A DNA stretch of 6,179 bases. Origin: CAYZBF01 sp964476585. Lineage in GTDB: Bacteria; Hydrothermota; UBA3072. The stretch is from contig CAYZBF010000052.1 in assembly GCA_964476585.1 (NCBI GenBank), positions 1 through 6,179 on the forward strand, given 5' to 3'. A program made the translations under genes and the position numbers. The notes below the pieces were generated by a model, which saw only the letters and a program-made list of their open reading frames with translations, did not search any database and was not told the DNA's origin. Position 1 is the first letter of the stretch. Each line of letters begins with the position of its first letter. Below are positions 1-5,855 of the stretch, one piece after another.

Positions 1-1180
1 TACCCATTGTGAATTTCGTCTGCCCTGCAGCATTGAATATACCAAATGAGGTCACAAAAATACCCAAAAACGGTAGAGAGAAGGCAATTATAAAGAAGAA
101 TTGACTACCTGTTAAGATAACCTCGGGATCGTTTATAAAGATACGAACAAGTGGAACCTTAAAAAAAATAAATATAATTGCTCCGATGATTGTAATTAAG
201 GCCGAAAAGATGTATCCAGTTTTTATGACACTAGCACACCTTACATGATTGTTGGCACCCAGGTTCTGACCTACCATTGTAGAAACAGCCCGACTGAAAC
301 CCTCAATCGGCATAGTAGCAAGACTTAAAACCCTATTCCCTATTCCATAACCTCCAATTACAGCAGTTCCAAAATGCGCAACAAACTTCATAAGTATTGT
401 GTACCCAATCGCTGTCCCCACCTGACCAGTTGATGCTGGAATAGCTATTCCAATGACTTTTTTAAAGAAGGTAAAGTCCGGCTTCAAATCCCCCACCCTA
501 ATCCTTAGACCAACTTTCCCAGAAAAGAGGAGATAAAAACCCCAAATGGTTGATACCATCCTTGAAAACACTGTGGCAATCGCAGCCCCAAAGACTCCCA
601 TTGTAGGGAAAGGGCCAAGCCCAAAAATGAGAACAGGATCGATAAGTATATTGAGTAATATCCCCACTGAGAGGATCTTTAGGGGAGTTCTCGTATCACC
701 CCAACCAGTGAGAAGCGATGTTACAACGAAGGTACCAAACATAAGAGGAATCCCTAAAAATATCGTCTTCATATAAAGGGAGGCATTCAAATGGACTTCT
801 TTTGCCACATTCATCCAGTTAAGAAGGAAAGGGGTGATGAAAAATCCGATAATACAAAGGACAAGCCCTGTAAATGTCACAAGTAGAGTAATCTGAGCAG
901 CAGAATAATCAGCCATTCTCTTATCACCTGCTCCTGTATACTGGGAAACCAGCGTTGTGCCTGCAATAGCAAAACCAGCAGCTATGGAAATGACCACGAA
1001 TATCATTGGCCAGCTAACAGTTGGCGCTGCAATTGCAACCTTTCCCACCTTTCCAAGCCAGAAAGTATCCACCAAATTAAATACTGTCTGGAGGAGATTG
1101 GAAAGCATTACAGGCCATCCAAGTACCCAGAGCCCTTTATAGATTGAACCGCTCGTGTAAAGATTATTAGCCCTATTCAT
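1..1180 (-). CDS. MATE-family multidrug/Na+(H+) antiporter, C-terminus cut by window edge
   Basis: The first 393 codons of a polytopic membrane protein are visible; the reading frame stays open to the window edge. MATE transporters are usually about 440-470 residues with 12 membrane helices in two 6-helix bundles, so roughly TM11-TM12 are missing. Seen: a first helix around residues 17-40 with the MATE-type pattern GWPVMLSNLLQTVFNLVDT, a loop with SQYTGAGD (79-86), a GDTRTPLKI loop (161-169), and the second-half repeat with IPASTGQVG (247-255), GNRVLSLATMPIEGFSRA (281-298) and VGQNLGANN (303-311). The family exports cationic drugs or metabolites in exchange for Na+ or H+; the substrate here cannot be told. 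The start at 1180 is chosen because the next Met (residue 25) would cut TM1. There is no Shine-Dalgarno motif before it, and a promoter lies directly upstream. The gene is on the same strand as cdd but 248 bases downstream, so it is probably its own transcription unit. Confidence 0.93.
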   Translation of the reverse strand, partial: MNRANNLYTSGSIYKGLWVLGWPVMLSNLLQTVFNLVDTFWLGKVGKVAIAAPTVSWPMIFVVISIAAGFAIAGTTLVSQYTGAGDKRMADYSAAQITLLVTFTGLVLCIIGFFITPFLLNWMNVAKEVHLNASLYMKTIFLGIPLMFGTFVVTSLLTGWGDTRTPLKILSVGILLNILIDPVLIFGLGPFPTMGVFGAAIATVFSRMVSTIWGFYLLFSGKVGLRIRVGDLKPDFTFFKKVIGIAIPASTGQVGTAIGYTILMKFVAHFGTAVIGGYGIGNRVLSLATMPIEGFSRAVSTMVGQNLGANNHVRCASVIKTGYIFSALITIIGAIIFIFFKVPLVRIFINDPEVILTGSQFFFIIAFSLPFLGIFVTSFGIFNAAGQTKFTMG

Positions 1181-1188
1181 TGGGGTTT

Positions 1189-1216
1189 AGTATATTCTAC
1201 AGTTCTGATATGTCAA
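1189..1216 (-). promoter_or_regulatory. Sigma-70-type promoter of the MATE gene
   Basis: On the minus strand, a perfect -35 TTGACA (1211-1216) is followed by a 16-base spacer and the -10 TATACT (1189-1194), five of six matches to TATAAT. Only eight bases (AAACCCCA) separate the -10 box from the ATG at 1180. With normal spacing, transcription would start at about 1180-1184, giving a leaderless or nearly leaderless mRNA. This agrees with the absence of a ribosome binding site. The start point is inferred, not observed. Confidence 0.7.
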
Positions 1217-1265
1217 TGAAAAAGAGAATAGGGTTCAAGGGGTGACAGTTAACTACCTTAACTTC

Positions 1266-1302
1266 AATGCAAAATGAAGATTGTAAAATGCAAAGTGCAA
1301 AG
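1266..1302. repeat. Degenerate A-rich short repeats (ATGCAAA-like)
   Basis: This intergenic stretch contains several imperfect copies of a short motif: ATGCAAAATGAA, TGTAAAATGCAAA and GTGCAAAG. Reading frames here carry no recognisable protein. It lies between the MATE promoter and the large palindrome and may belong to the same dispersed intergenic element. The repeat is seen; any identity as a genomic repeat family is a guess. Confidence 0.4.
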
Positions 1303-1313
1303 GAAAATAGGTT

Positions 1314-1374
1314 TTAGGATTTGGGGGTTGGGGACTACAATTCCAACCCCTAAACCTTAAATACCAAATCCTAA
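1314..1374. repeat. 61-bp interrupted palindrome, possible dispersed element or terminator
   Basis: The outer arms are exact inverse complements: TTAGGATTTGG (1314-1324) and CCAAATCCTAA (1364-1374). A second, inner pair is nested inside: GGGGTTGG (1324-1331) and CCAACCCC (1343-1350), with a short loop between and a 14-base unpaired stretch on the right side (1351-1364). The two pairs share base 1324. A strong RNA hairpin would form on either strand. It lies downstream of cdd, so it could end the ribosomal operon transcript, but only a weak U-run follows on the minus strand (AACCTATTTTCC). It could equally be a small non-autonomous repeat. No transposase gene or target duplication was seen. 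Confidence 0.55.
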
Positions 1375-1403
1375 TGTTACATTGATGCGAAGCCTTGTGG
1401 CAT

Positions 1404-1417
1404 GTGCACCTGTGCAC
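1404..1417 (-). other. Short hairpin after cdd
   Basis: Two copies of GTGCAC two bases apart (1404-1409 and 1412-1417) can fold as a 5-bp stem with a CAGG tetraloop in the minus-strand transcript, 12 bases past the cdd stop. No U-tract follows, so it is not a standard intrinsic terminator. It could stabilise the 3' end of the operon mRNA. Function is inferred from position only. Confidence 0.3.
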
Positions 1418-1428
1418 TTAATATGGAG

Positions 1429-1821
1429 TTATTTAAGTTCGGAAACCTTAAATGGCTTGGGAAAGAGCTCTTTCAAAGTAGTACTCTTTTTATCACCTTC
1501 TCCATTGATAAGTATAATATCCAAATCCTCGGCAAATTCAGAGAGGAATTGGAGACAGGCGCCACAGGGATATGGAAACTCTTTACTATTCGCTGCAATT
1601 ACTATCTTCTCAAACTCCATAGCTCCATCAAGTATTGCATTTATTGCAGCAACTCTTTCTGCACAGATAGAAAGAGAGTAGGACACATTCTCTATATTGA
1701 AACCCGTATATGTCCTTCCGGATGATAAAAGAGCAGCCCCTACTCGAAAATCCGAATATGGAGCATATGCTCTTTCTTTCGCCCTTTCGGCAGATTGGAT
1801 TAATTCTTTTTTAGAAGGCAT
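1429..1821 (-). CDS. cdd: Cytidine deaminase, homotetrameric short form
   Basis: The 130-residue product should convert cytidine and deoxycytidine to uridine and deoxyuridine in the cytosol, for pyrimidine salvage. The zinc site is complete: Cys53 and the proton-shuttling Glu55 in CAER, and Cys86 and Cys89 in PCGAC. Substrate-binding FNIEN lies at 41-45 and the N-terminal PYSDFRVGAAL at 21-31. Length and residue numbering match the short, tetrameric, Bacillus subtilis-type enzyme with three cysteine ligands, not the longer E. coli dimer. One difference is Leu at 90, where the family usually has Arg (PCGACRQ). The start at 1821 overlaps the end of the lipoprotein gene by 11 bases, and GAGAAG-like purines lie about 10 bases upstream, so translation is probably coupled. 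It is the last gene of the operon. Confidence 0.95.
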   Translation of the reverse strand: MPSKKELIQSAERAKERAYAPYSDFRVGAALLSSGRTYTGFNIENVSYSLSICAERVAAINAILDGAMEFEKIVIAANSKEFPYPCGACLQFLSEFAEDLDIILINGEGDKKSTTLKELFPKPFKVSELK

Positions 1822-3064
1822 GTGTTTCAGTCTTCTCTCTCCTGTTCCCAGCTAAATCACTGATTTCAAAAGTCACATAAGCAGTTGTACCAGAAACGCT
1901 ATTACCGTCGACTCTACTAAATCTAACAATGGTATGTGTGCCTTCATCCCTCACAGACAGAATCCCGCCAATACGGACTCCACCCACCTCAAGGTAAATG
2001 GTGCTTTTGGTTATGGTATTTCTATCTATCTTCCCAGAGAACTCCACCTCAAATGAAGAACCAAGATTAGTCCACGTAACTACAGTGAAGGGGATAATAA
2101 CTTCTCTGCATTCACTACTATCGTGATTACAAGCAAGGGTAGTGAATTCGCCCTCAAATGCGATATTGTCATATCTCCAAAGTTTATTTCCTTTATTATC
2201 AGCTATTGAACCAAGTAAACGCATAATATAAGCGGTGTTAGGTTTTAGATTATGAGCTGGTTTCACTGTAATTCTGCCAAAATCAATAGCTGAAGTGTCA
2301 TCCCCATAGATTACATCACTTAGGGCTACCTCTTCCCCTTTATCTATAGAAACAAGTGTAACAGTTGTTTCATCAATGGTTTTTTTATCAGCACCAACTA
2401 TAACCACGCTTCCATCTCTTCTATCCCAGGTTAAATCATATATGTCAATGGCAACATCCACATCGGTCCATGCATCTGAAACTACACTGTCCCCAATTAA
2501 AAAGTACATACCAGGTACAATCCCTGGAGAAAATTTATCCTCCATATTGACTGCGTAATCTCCGTGGGAACCATTCAACTTAAAGGTAGTAAAGCCATAA
2601 ATATAGTAATCATCAGGACTCTCTCCACCAACGCCATCTCCATCCCTATCAAGAAGGTTACCATTTATATCGGAAACCTTACTGGTAATTATCTTTAGTA
2701 TATAAGTGGTATTGTAATCAAGGGTATCTCTGGGTTTTAGAGTAAGATCTGTTTTCCCTCCGCTTACCTTCCATTCCTTATTATAAGGCACTTTAATTCC
2801 GTCTGTCTTTTCAACCAGTATACCTTTCGTTAAGGTATCCACTACACCATCAAAATGTATATAGATCCAACCCTCTTCTTTATCAGGGTACACCGTTACT
2901 GAATCACGGTCACCAATCGGTGTTCCTGAAATATCCACAAGATGGATTGGATTCCCTATAGAACCCAGAACTTCTGTGTCGGGTGATAGTGGATTTATAC
3001 CCTGATTTGCACATCCTGTTAAGATAAGCGCTACTACTGTGGATATCAATATTGCTTTCTTCAT
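1811..3064 (-). CDS. Lipoprotein with Ig-like Big_5 (SbsA-type) repeats
   Basis: I chose the Met at 3064 (417 residues) because it gives a proper lipoprotein signal, MKKAILISTVVALILTGC, with lipobox LTGC and lipidated Cys18. A start at 3118 is open but would place 18 polar residues before the signal and overlap yraN. Ala at +2 predicts release to the outer membrane. Mature region: a first beta-rich domain (about 55-162) ends in an Asp-rich loop at 132-152 (SDINGNLLDRDGDGVGG and following DD), typical of Big_5 domains and probably Ca2+-binding. A second domain (about 200-310) carries LKPNTAYIMRL and DNKGNKL. A third (about 320-417) ends with ISDLAGNR. Two cysteines at 312 and 319 could pair. 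No catalytic domain is visible, so a structural or binding role at the cell surface is inferred. It follows yraN by 31 bases and its stop codon overlaps the cdd start. Confidence 0.85.
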   Translation of the reverse strand: MKKAILISTVVALILTGCANQGINPLSPDTEVLGSIGNPIHLVDISGTPIGDRDSVTVYPDKEEGWIYIHFDGVVDTLTKGILVEKTDGIKVPYNKEWKVSGGKTDLTLKPRDTLDYNTTYILKIITSKVSDINGNLLDRDGDGVGGESPDDYYIYGFTTFKLNGSHGDYAVNMEDKFSPGIVPGMYFLIGDSVVSDAWTDVDVAIDIYDLTWDRRDGSVVIVGADKKTIDETTVTLVSIDKGEEVALSDVIYGDDTSAIDFGRITVKPAHNLKPNTAYIMRLLGSIADNKGNKLWRYDNIAFEGEFTTLACNHDSSECREVIIPFTVVTWTNLGSSFEVEFSGKIDRNTITKSTIYLEVGGVRIGGILSVRDEGTHTIVRFSRVDGNSVSGTTAYVTFEISDLAGNRREKTETHAF

Positions 3065-3095
3065 AAAAACTCTTTTGGATCTCGGGTGATAAAAA

Positions 3096-3440
3096 CTACA
3101 GTCTAAAAGCATCTTCATAGTGCTCTAAATTTTGTTCCTTACCCTTTATTACTATCACATCGAATCTCACATCAACCTTGTTATAAAGATTATTGGTTAA
3201 CAGATAATATTTTGCCCCTTTAATCATACCGATACGTTTTTTTTTGTCAATCGTTCTTATTGGATCCATAAAAAGAAAAGAGGCTCTTCTTTTGACCTCA
3301 ACAAAAACGACTAAATCCTTCTTTCTCGCAATTATATCTACTTCGAAATCACGCCCTCTGAAATTATGAGAGAGGATTTGGTAGCCCAACTTTTGCAAAT
3401 AACAAGCTGCAATCCTTTCTCCTTTATCTCGAAAATTCAT
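3096..3440 (-). CDS. yraN: YraN/UPF0102-family nuclease-fold protein
   Basis: The 114-residue protein matches the UPF0102 family, small cytosolic proteins with a restriction-endonuclease-like (Holliday-junction-resolvase-like) fold, often found next to rnhB. The conserved residues are present: KGERIAACYL at 6-15 (Glu8), FRGRDFEVDIIAR at 27-39 (Glu33, Asp35), and VFVEVKRR at 45-52 (Glu48, Lys50), which together form the D/E-x-K type metal site. The family usually has GEIDLIA where this has FEVDIIA. The biochemical role is poorly defined; a part in DNA repair or recombination is inferred from fold and neighbourhood. Its ATG overlaps the end of rnhB by 17 bases with no strong ribosome binding site, so it probably relies on translational coupling. 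Length is normal for the family. Confidence 0.9.
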   Translation of the reverse strand: MNFRDKGERIAACYLQKLGYQILSHNFRGRDFEVDIIARKKDLVVFVEVKRRASFLFMDPIRTIDKKKRIGMIKGAKYYLLTNNLYNKVDVRFDVIVIKGKEQNLEHYEDAFRL

Positions 3441-4023
3441 TTATCGGCTTAAAGGTTTTTCTATGTATTGGAGTAGGGCCAAACTTTCTCACATTCTTAA
3501 CGTGATCTGCAGTCCCATACCCTTTATGTTTTGAAAACCCATATTGTGGATATATGACGTCAAAGAACTCCATTACCCTATCTCGGAGCACCTTGGCTAC
3601 AATAGAAGCAGCGCCTATTAAGTGGCAAAGTGCATCTCCACCCTTTATTGCAGTCTGAGAAATTGGTAAATGGGGAATTAGAAAACCGTCAACCAGTACC
3701 CAATCCGGCACAACTGAAAGCTTCAGGATAGCGCGATACATTGCTTCAACCACAGCATAATTGATGCCCCATTCATCAATTTTAATTGAATCAACAAATC
3801 CGACTCCCACAGATACTGCAGATTCCAATATCTTAGGGAAAAGTTCTTTACGTTTTTGGGAGGAAAGCTTCTTAGAATCATCAACCCCGGGAATCATTAA
3901 GCCCTTAGGGAGTATCACCGCGGAGGCTGCAACAGGGCCGGCTAGTGAACCTCTTCCCACCTCATCTATGCCACAGACAAAAATAGCACGGGGATCAGTC
4001 CACTGCCCTATATCCTCAATCAT
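3424..4023 (-). CDS. rnhB: Ribonuclease HII
   Basis: RNase HII cuts RNA in RNA/DNA hybrids and removes single misincorporated ribonucleotides from DNA in the cytosol. All family signatures are visible in the 199 residues: GIDEVGRGSLAGPV (18-31) with catalytic Asp20 and Glu21 and the GRG ribonucleotide-reading motif at 23-25; DDSKKLS (48-54); VDGF (111-114) with catalytic Asp112; GGD (128-130) with Asp130; AASIVAKVLRDR (138-149); YGFSKHKGYGT (161-171) with the conserved Tyr169; and HRKTF (187-191). A small deviation is CHLIGAAS (133-140), where most members have a Ser-Ile-Ala-Ala-Ala-Ser run. Length is typical. The start ATG overlaps the rplS stop as ATGA (4020-4023), and the rplS-rnhB-yraN order is common in bacteria. 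Confidence 0.97.
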   Translation of the reverse strand: MIEDIGQWTDPRAIFVCGIDEVGRGSLAGPVAASAVILPKGLMIPGVDDSKKLSSQKRKELFPKILESAVSVGVGFVDSIKIDEWGINYAVVEAMYRAILKLSVVPDWVLVDGFLIPHLPISQTAIKGGDALCHLIGAASIVAKVLRDRVMEFFDVIYPQYGFSKHKGYGTADHVKNVRKFGPTPIHRKTFKPINEFSR

Positions 4024-4358
4024 TTCTTTTCTTTTATTCGTGCCGCCTTTCCTTCTTTCTCACGGAGATAATAAAGTTTAGCTCTACGAACCTTACCCTT
4101 TTTGAGAACCTTTATTGAATCAATTATAGGAGAATGTACTGGGAATATCTTTTCAACCCCTATCCCCTGGGTTACCTTCCTAACGGTAAATGTTTTCCCT
4201 GTCCCTGCACCTCTCCTACTGATCACCCTTCCTTCAAAATGGTGCAGACGTGCTTTGTCGCCTCTTTTTTCCTTTGTAATAACACGAACCAGATCACCCG
4301 GCGAAAAATCCGGGATATCTTTTATATAATTCTCCTCCACCATCCTAATGTTATCCAT
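4020..4358 (-). CDS. rplS: Large-subunit ribosomal protein bL19
   Basis: This 112-residue basic protein is bL19, which sits at the 30S/50S interface of the 50S subunit. Recognisable parts are the N-terminal DIPDFSPGDLVRV (14-26), HHFEGRVISRRGAGTGKTFTV (39-59) with the family's glycine-rich turn, the segment GIGVEKIFPVHSPIIDSI (65-82), and the C-terminal KVRRAKLYYLRE (89-100). Length matches the family (about 113-118). The start at 4358 is supported by AAAGGAGAG six or so bases upstream on the minus strand. The gene follows trmD by 25 bases, the standard arrangement, and shares ATGA with rnhB. Confidence 0.97.
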   Translation of the reverse strand: MDNIRMVEENYIKDIPDFSPGDLVRVITKEKRGDKARLHHFEGRVISRRGAGTGKTFTVRKVTQGIGVEKIFPVHSPIIDSIKVLKKGKVRRAKLYYLREKEGKAARIKEKK

Positions 4359-4383
4359 TTTTCTCTCCTTTTAAGATGCTATA

Positions 4384-5046
4384 TTAAACCAAGAGATCAG
4401 ACCTATACTTCTTTGTGATCTTTAACGCCTCCTTTTCCCTCCATCGATCAATCTCTTTATGATCACCCGATAGCAACACAGAAGGAACCTCCTTTCCTCT
4501 AAAGACCCTTGGCCTTGTATAATTCGGTGCATCCAGTATCCCATTTTCAAAGGAATCTCCTTTTACGGAGGCAGGATCACTCACCGCGCCAGGAAGAAGC
4601 CTCGCCATTGTTTCAATAATTACCATCGCTGCAACTTCTCCACCACTTAGAACATAATCACCTATTGAGATCTCCCCATCTACAAAATCCCTTACCCTCT
4701 CATCTACTCCCTTATATCTGCCACATATCAGGGTTATGGTTTCCTTACTCAAAAGTTCTCTGGCAAGTGCCTGAGTGAATAATCCTCCCCGTGGAGTAAG
4801 CAAAAATACTTTACCTGAATTATCGAGGCTCTCTAAAGCGGAAACGATGGGCTCAACCTTCATAATCATCCCAGCACCTCCCCCATAGGGATAATCATCC
4901 ACGGTTCCATATGAATCCGTCGCAAAGGTCCTGATATCTATAATTTCTACGCTAAGAAGTTTATTTTCTTGCGCTCTTCCCAATATTCCCCTTTCCAAAA
5001 AAACAGTAAAGAGGTCCGGGAAGATGCTAAGGACATCTATTTTCAT
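4384..5046 (-). CDS. trmD: tRNA (guanine-37-N1)-methyltransferase TrmD, short C-terminus
   Basis: TrmD uses S-adenosylmethionine to make m1G at position 37, next to the anticodon, of tRNAs for Leu, Pro and Arg, preventing +1 frameshifts; it is usually essential. The SPOUT trefoil-knot parts are intact: YGTVDDYPYGGGAGMIMK (46-63), LTPRGG (83-88), LICGRYKGVDERV (106-118) and ISIGDYVLSGGE (126-137). The catalytic Asp172 lies in LDAPNYTRP (171-179); many members have His where this has Asn175. VPSVLLSGDHKEIDRWR (187-203) follows. At 220 residues it is shorter than the E. coli enzyme (255): it stops right after KKYRSDLLV, lacking the final 20-30 residues of the C-terminal tRNA-binding domain. It starts 18 bases after khpA with only a weak ribosome binding site, so coupling is likely. 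rimM, often found directly before it, is absent. Confidence 0.97.
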   Translation of the reverse strand: MKIDVLSIFPDLFTVFLERGILGRAQENKLLSVEIIDIRTFATDSYGTVDDYPYGGGAGMIMKVEPIVSALESLDNSGKVFLLTPRGGLFTQALARELLSKETITLICGRYKGVDERVRDFVDGEISIGDYVLSGGEVAAMVIIETMARLLPGAVSDPASVKGDSFENGILDAPNYTRPRVFRGKEVPSVLLSGDHKEIDRWREKEALKITKKYRSDLLV

Positions 5047-5064
5047 CTAATCCGAGATAGATTA

Positions 5065-5304
5065 CTAAGAGGGTTCTAAAATCTCCAGAACTGCTCGTTT
5101 ACCAACTTTCATAGAAGCAGCCGTTACAATCGTCCTTATTGCTTTAGCTGTCTTCCCTGCCTTACCAATAACCTTTCCAATGTCATTCTTACCGACCTTG
5201 AGCTCATAAACCACTGTCCGTTCTCCTGAAATTTCCTCTACCTCTACCTTATCTGGCTCATCTACTAGAGACTTAGCTATGTATATTATCAATTCATTCA
5301 ACAT
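5065..5304 (-). CDS. khpA: KH-domain RNA-binding protein KhpA (YlqC family)
   Basis: This 79-residue protein is a single KH domain of the KhpA/YlqC family, a cytosolic RNA chaperone that in Gram-positive bacteria partners with KhpB/Jag to bind RNAs and influence cell division. The core VGKNDIGKVIGKAGKTAKAI (37-56) holds the GxxG loop, Gly47-Lys-Ala-Gly50, that contacts RNA; residues 62-74 complete the fold. Length fits the family (about 75-80). The start at 5304 overlaps the end of rpsP by 11 bases and has a full Shine-Dalgarno sequence, AAGGAGGT (5310-5317), lying inside rpsP with five bases spacing. Its position right after rpsP is the classic one. Confidence 0.95.
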   Translation of the reverse strand: MLNELIIYIAKSLVDEPDKVEVEEISGERTVVYELKVGKNDIGKVIGKAGKTAKAIRTIVTAASMKVGKRAVLEILEPS

Positions 5305-5557
5305 TTTCTACCTCCTTACTCTTTAGTTTTCGACATCTCTTAAGCAACGATTTGACCCTGTCTGACAATATTGCACCTTTTTCTTCCCATTTCGCAATTC
5401 CTTCTTCATTCAATTTAAACTCTTTTGTCCTTGGATTATACCAACCCAGATTTTCCAAGTATTTTCCATCTCTGGGATTCCTGGAATCAATAGCCACTAT
5501 TCTGTACGTCCGTTGTTTCCTCTTTCCCACAACAGTTAATCTTACCTTAACCGCCAC
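5294..5557 (-). CDS. rpsP: Small-subunit ribosomal protein bS16, GTG start
   Basis: The 87-residue product is bS16, a component of the 30S body needed for its assembly. The conserved opening MAVKVRL, the segment YRIVAIDSRNPRDGKYLENL (18-37), LGWYNP (37-42) and the C-terminal GAILSDRVKSLLKR (61-74) identify it clearly. Translation starts at GTG (5555-5557), preceded by AAGGAGG at five bases. It is the first gene of the operon; the ffh gene that often precedes it is not present. The leader from the predicted promoter is about 80 bases and contains a small hairpin, TTTCT/AGAAA with a 4-base loop (5579-5592). Whether it controls expression is unknown. Confidence 0.97.
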   Translation of the reverse strand: MAVKVRLTVVGKRKQRTYRIVAIDSRNPRDGKYLENLGWYNPRTKEFKLNEEGIAKWEEKGAILSDRVKSLLKRCRKLKSKEVENVE

Positions 5558-5562
5558 AAAAA

Positions 5563-5569
5563 CCTCCTT
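5563..5569 (-). promoter_or_regulatory. Ribosome binding site fixing the GTG start of rpsP
   Basis: AAGGAGG on the minus strand is a near-perfect anti-SD match, five bases before the GTG at 5557. It decides in favour of this non-ATG start, which also yields the conserved MAVKVRL N-terminus of bS16. Confidence 0.85.
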
Positions 5570-5642
5570 CTAATTTCCTTTCTCGCAAGAAAACACCTTC
5601 CTTTTATCTTCGACTGTCCCTCTTTTATCTACTCAATATTTA

Positions 5643-5671
5643 AGAATAATATTACATACAAGTTTTGTCAA
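5643..5671 (-). promoter_or_regulatory. Promoter of the rpsP operon
   Basis: On the minus strand a perfect -35 TTGACA (5666-5671) is followed by exactly 17 bases and TATTCT (5643-5648), four of six matches to the -10 consensus. The start site would be near 5636, giving a leader of about 80 bases before rpsP. This is the only good promoter seen for the eight-gene operon. A weaker candidate further upstream (TTGATA, then TATAGT with a 19-base spacer) was not accepted. Confidence 0.6.
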
Positions 5672-5703
5672 GACCTATGACTCGGTGTGTGATTACTATA
5701 AAT

Positions 5704-5741
5704 AAATGTCATACTTTATTATCAAAAAAATGTCATATTTT
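5704..5741. repeat. Two 14-bp direct repeats in the divergent intergenic region
   Basis: AAATGTCATACTTT (5704-5717) and AAATGTCATATTTT (5728-5741) differ at one base and are 24 bases apart, just over two helical turns. They lie between the two divergent promoters. Possible roles are a paired protein-binding site or the worn end of an insertion sequence with repeated transposase sites, such as an IS21-type end; neither can be confirmed here. The rest of the gap (5742-5825) holds no gene or site I recognise. Confidence 0.45.
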
Positions 5742-5825
5742 GGTGAAACTGACTGCGGCTTTATCGAATTGGAAATCCGAATAAGATATATAAAGAAGTA
5801 ACACCTGAAAAAATATTATTAGCCC

Positions 5826-5854
5826 TTGACAAAAAGATAAATACCCCTTATATT
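5826..5854 (+). promoter_or_regulatory. Promoter of the DtxR-family pseudogene
   Basis: A perfect -35 TTGACA (5826-5831), a 17-base spacer and TATATT (5849-5854, five of six to consensus) make this the best sigma-70-type promoter in the window. Transcription should begin near 5861, inside the iron box that follows. A Shine-Dalgarno GGGAG (5876-5880) lies five bases before the ATG at 5886. Confidence 0.8.
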
Positions 5855-5855
5855 G

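Noticed and set aside
546..1142. Plus-strand open frames opposite the MATE gene
   Set aside because: They mirror a well-conserved membrane protein on the minus strand and show no family features.
1382..1725. Plus-strand open frames opposite cdd
   Set aside because: They are antisense shadows of a clear cytidine deaminase gene, with no recognisable motifs.
3065..3118. An upstream ATG at 3118 that would extend the lipoprotein by 18 residues
   Set aside because: The extension places polar residues before a clean lipoprotein signal peptide and overlaps yraN by 23 bases; the Met at 3064 gives a standard MKK start and lipobox.
3761..4418. Plus-strand open frames opposite rnhB and rplS
   Set aside because: They are shadows of highly conserved genes on the other strand, with no recognisable motifs.
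5695..5727. Second rpsP promoter on the minus strand (TTGATA with TATAGT)
   Set aside because: The spacer is 19 bases and the region is very AT-rich, so chance matches are likely; the TTGACA promoter closer to rpsP is better.
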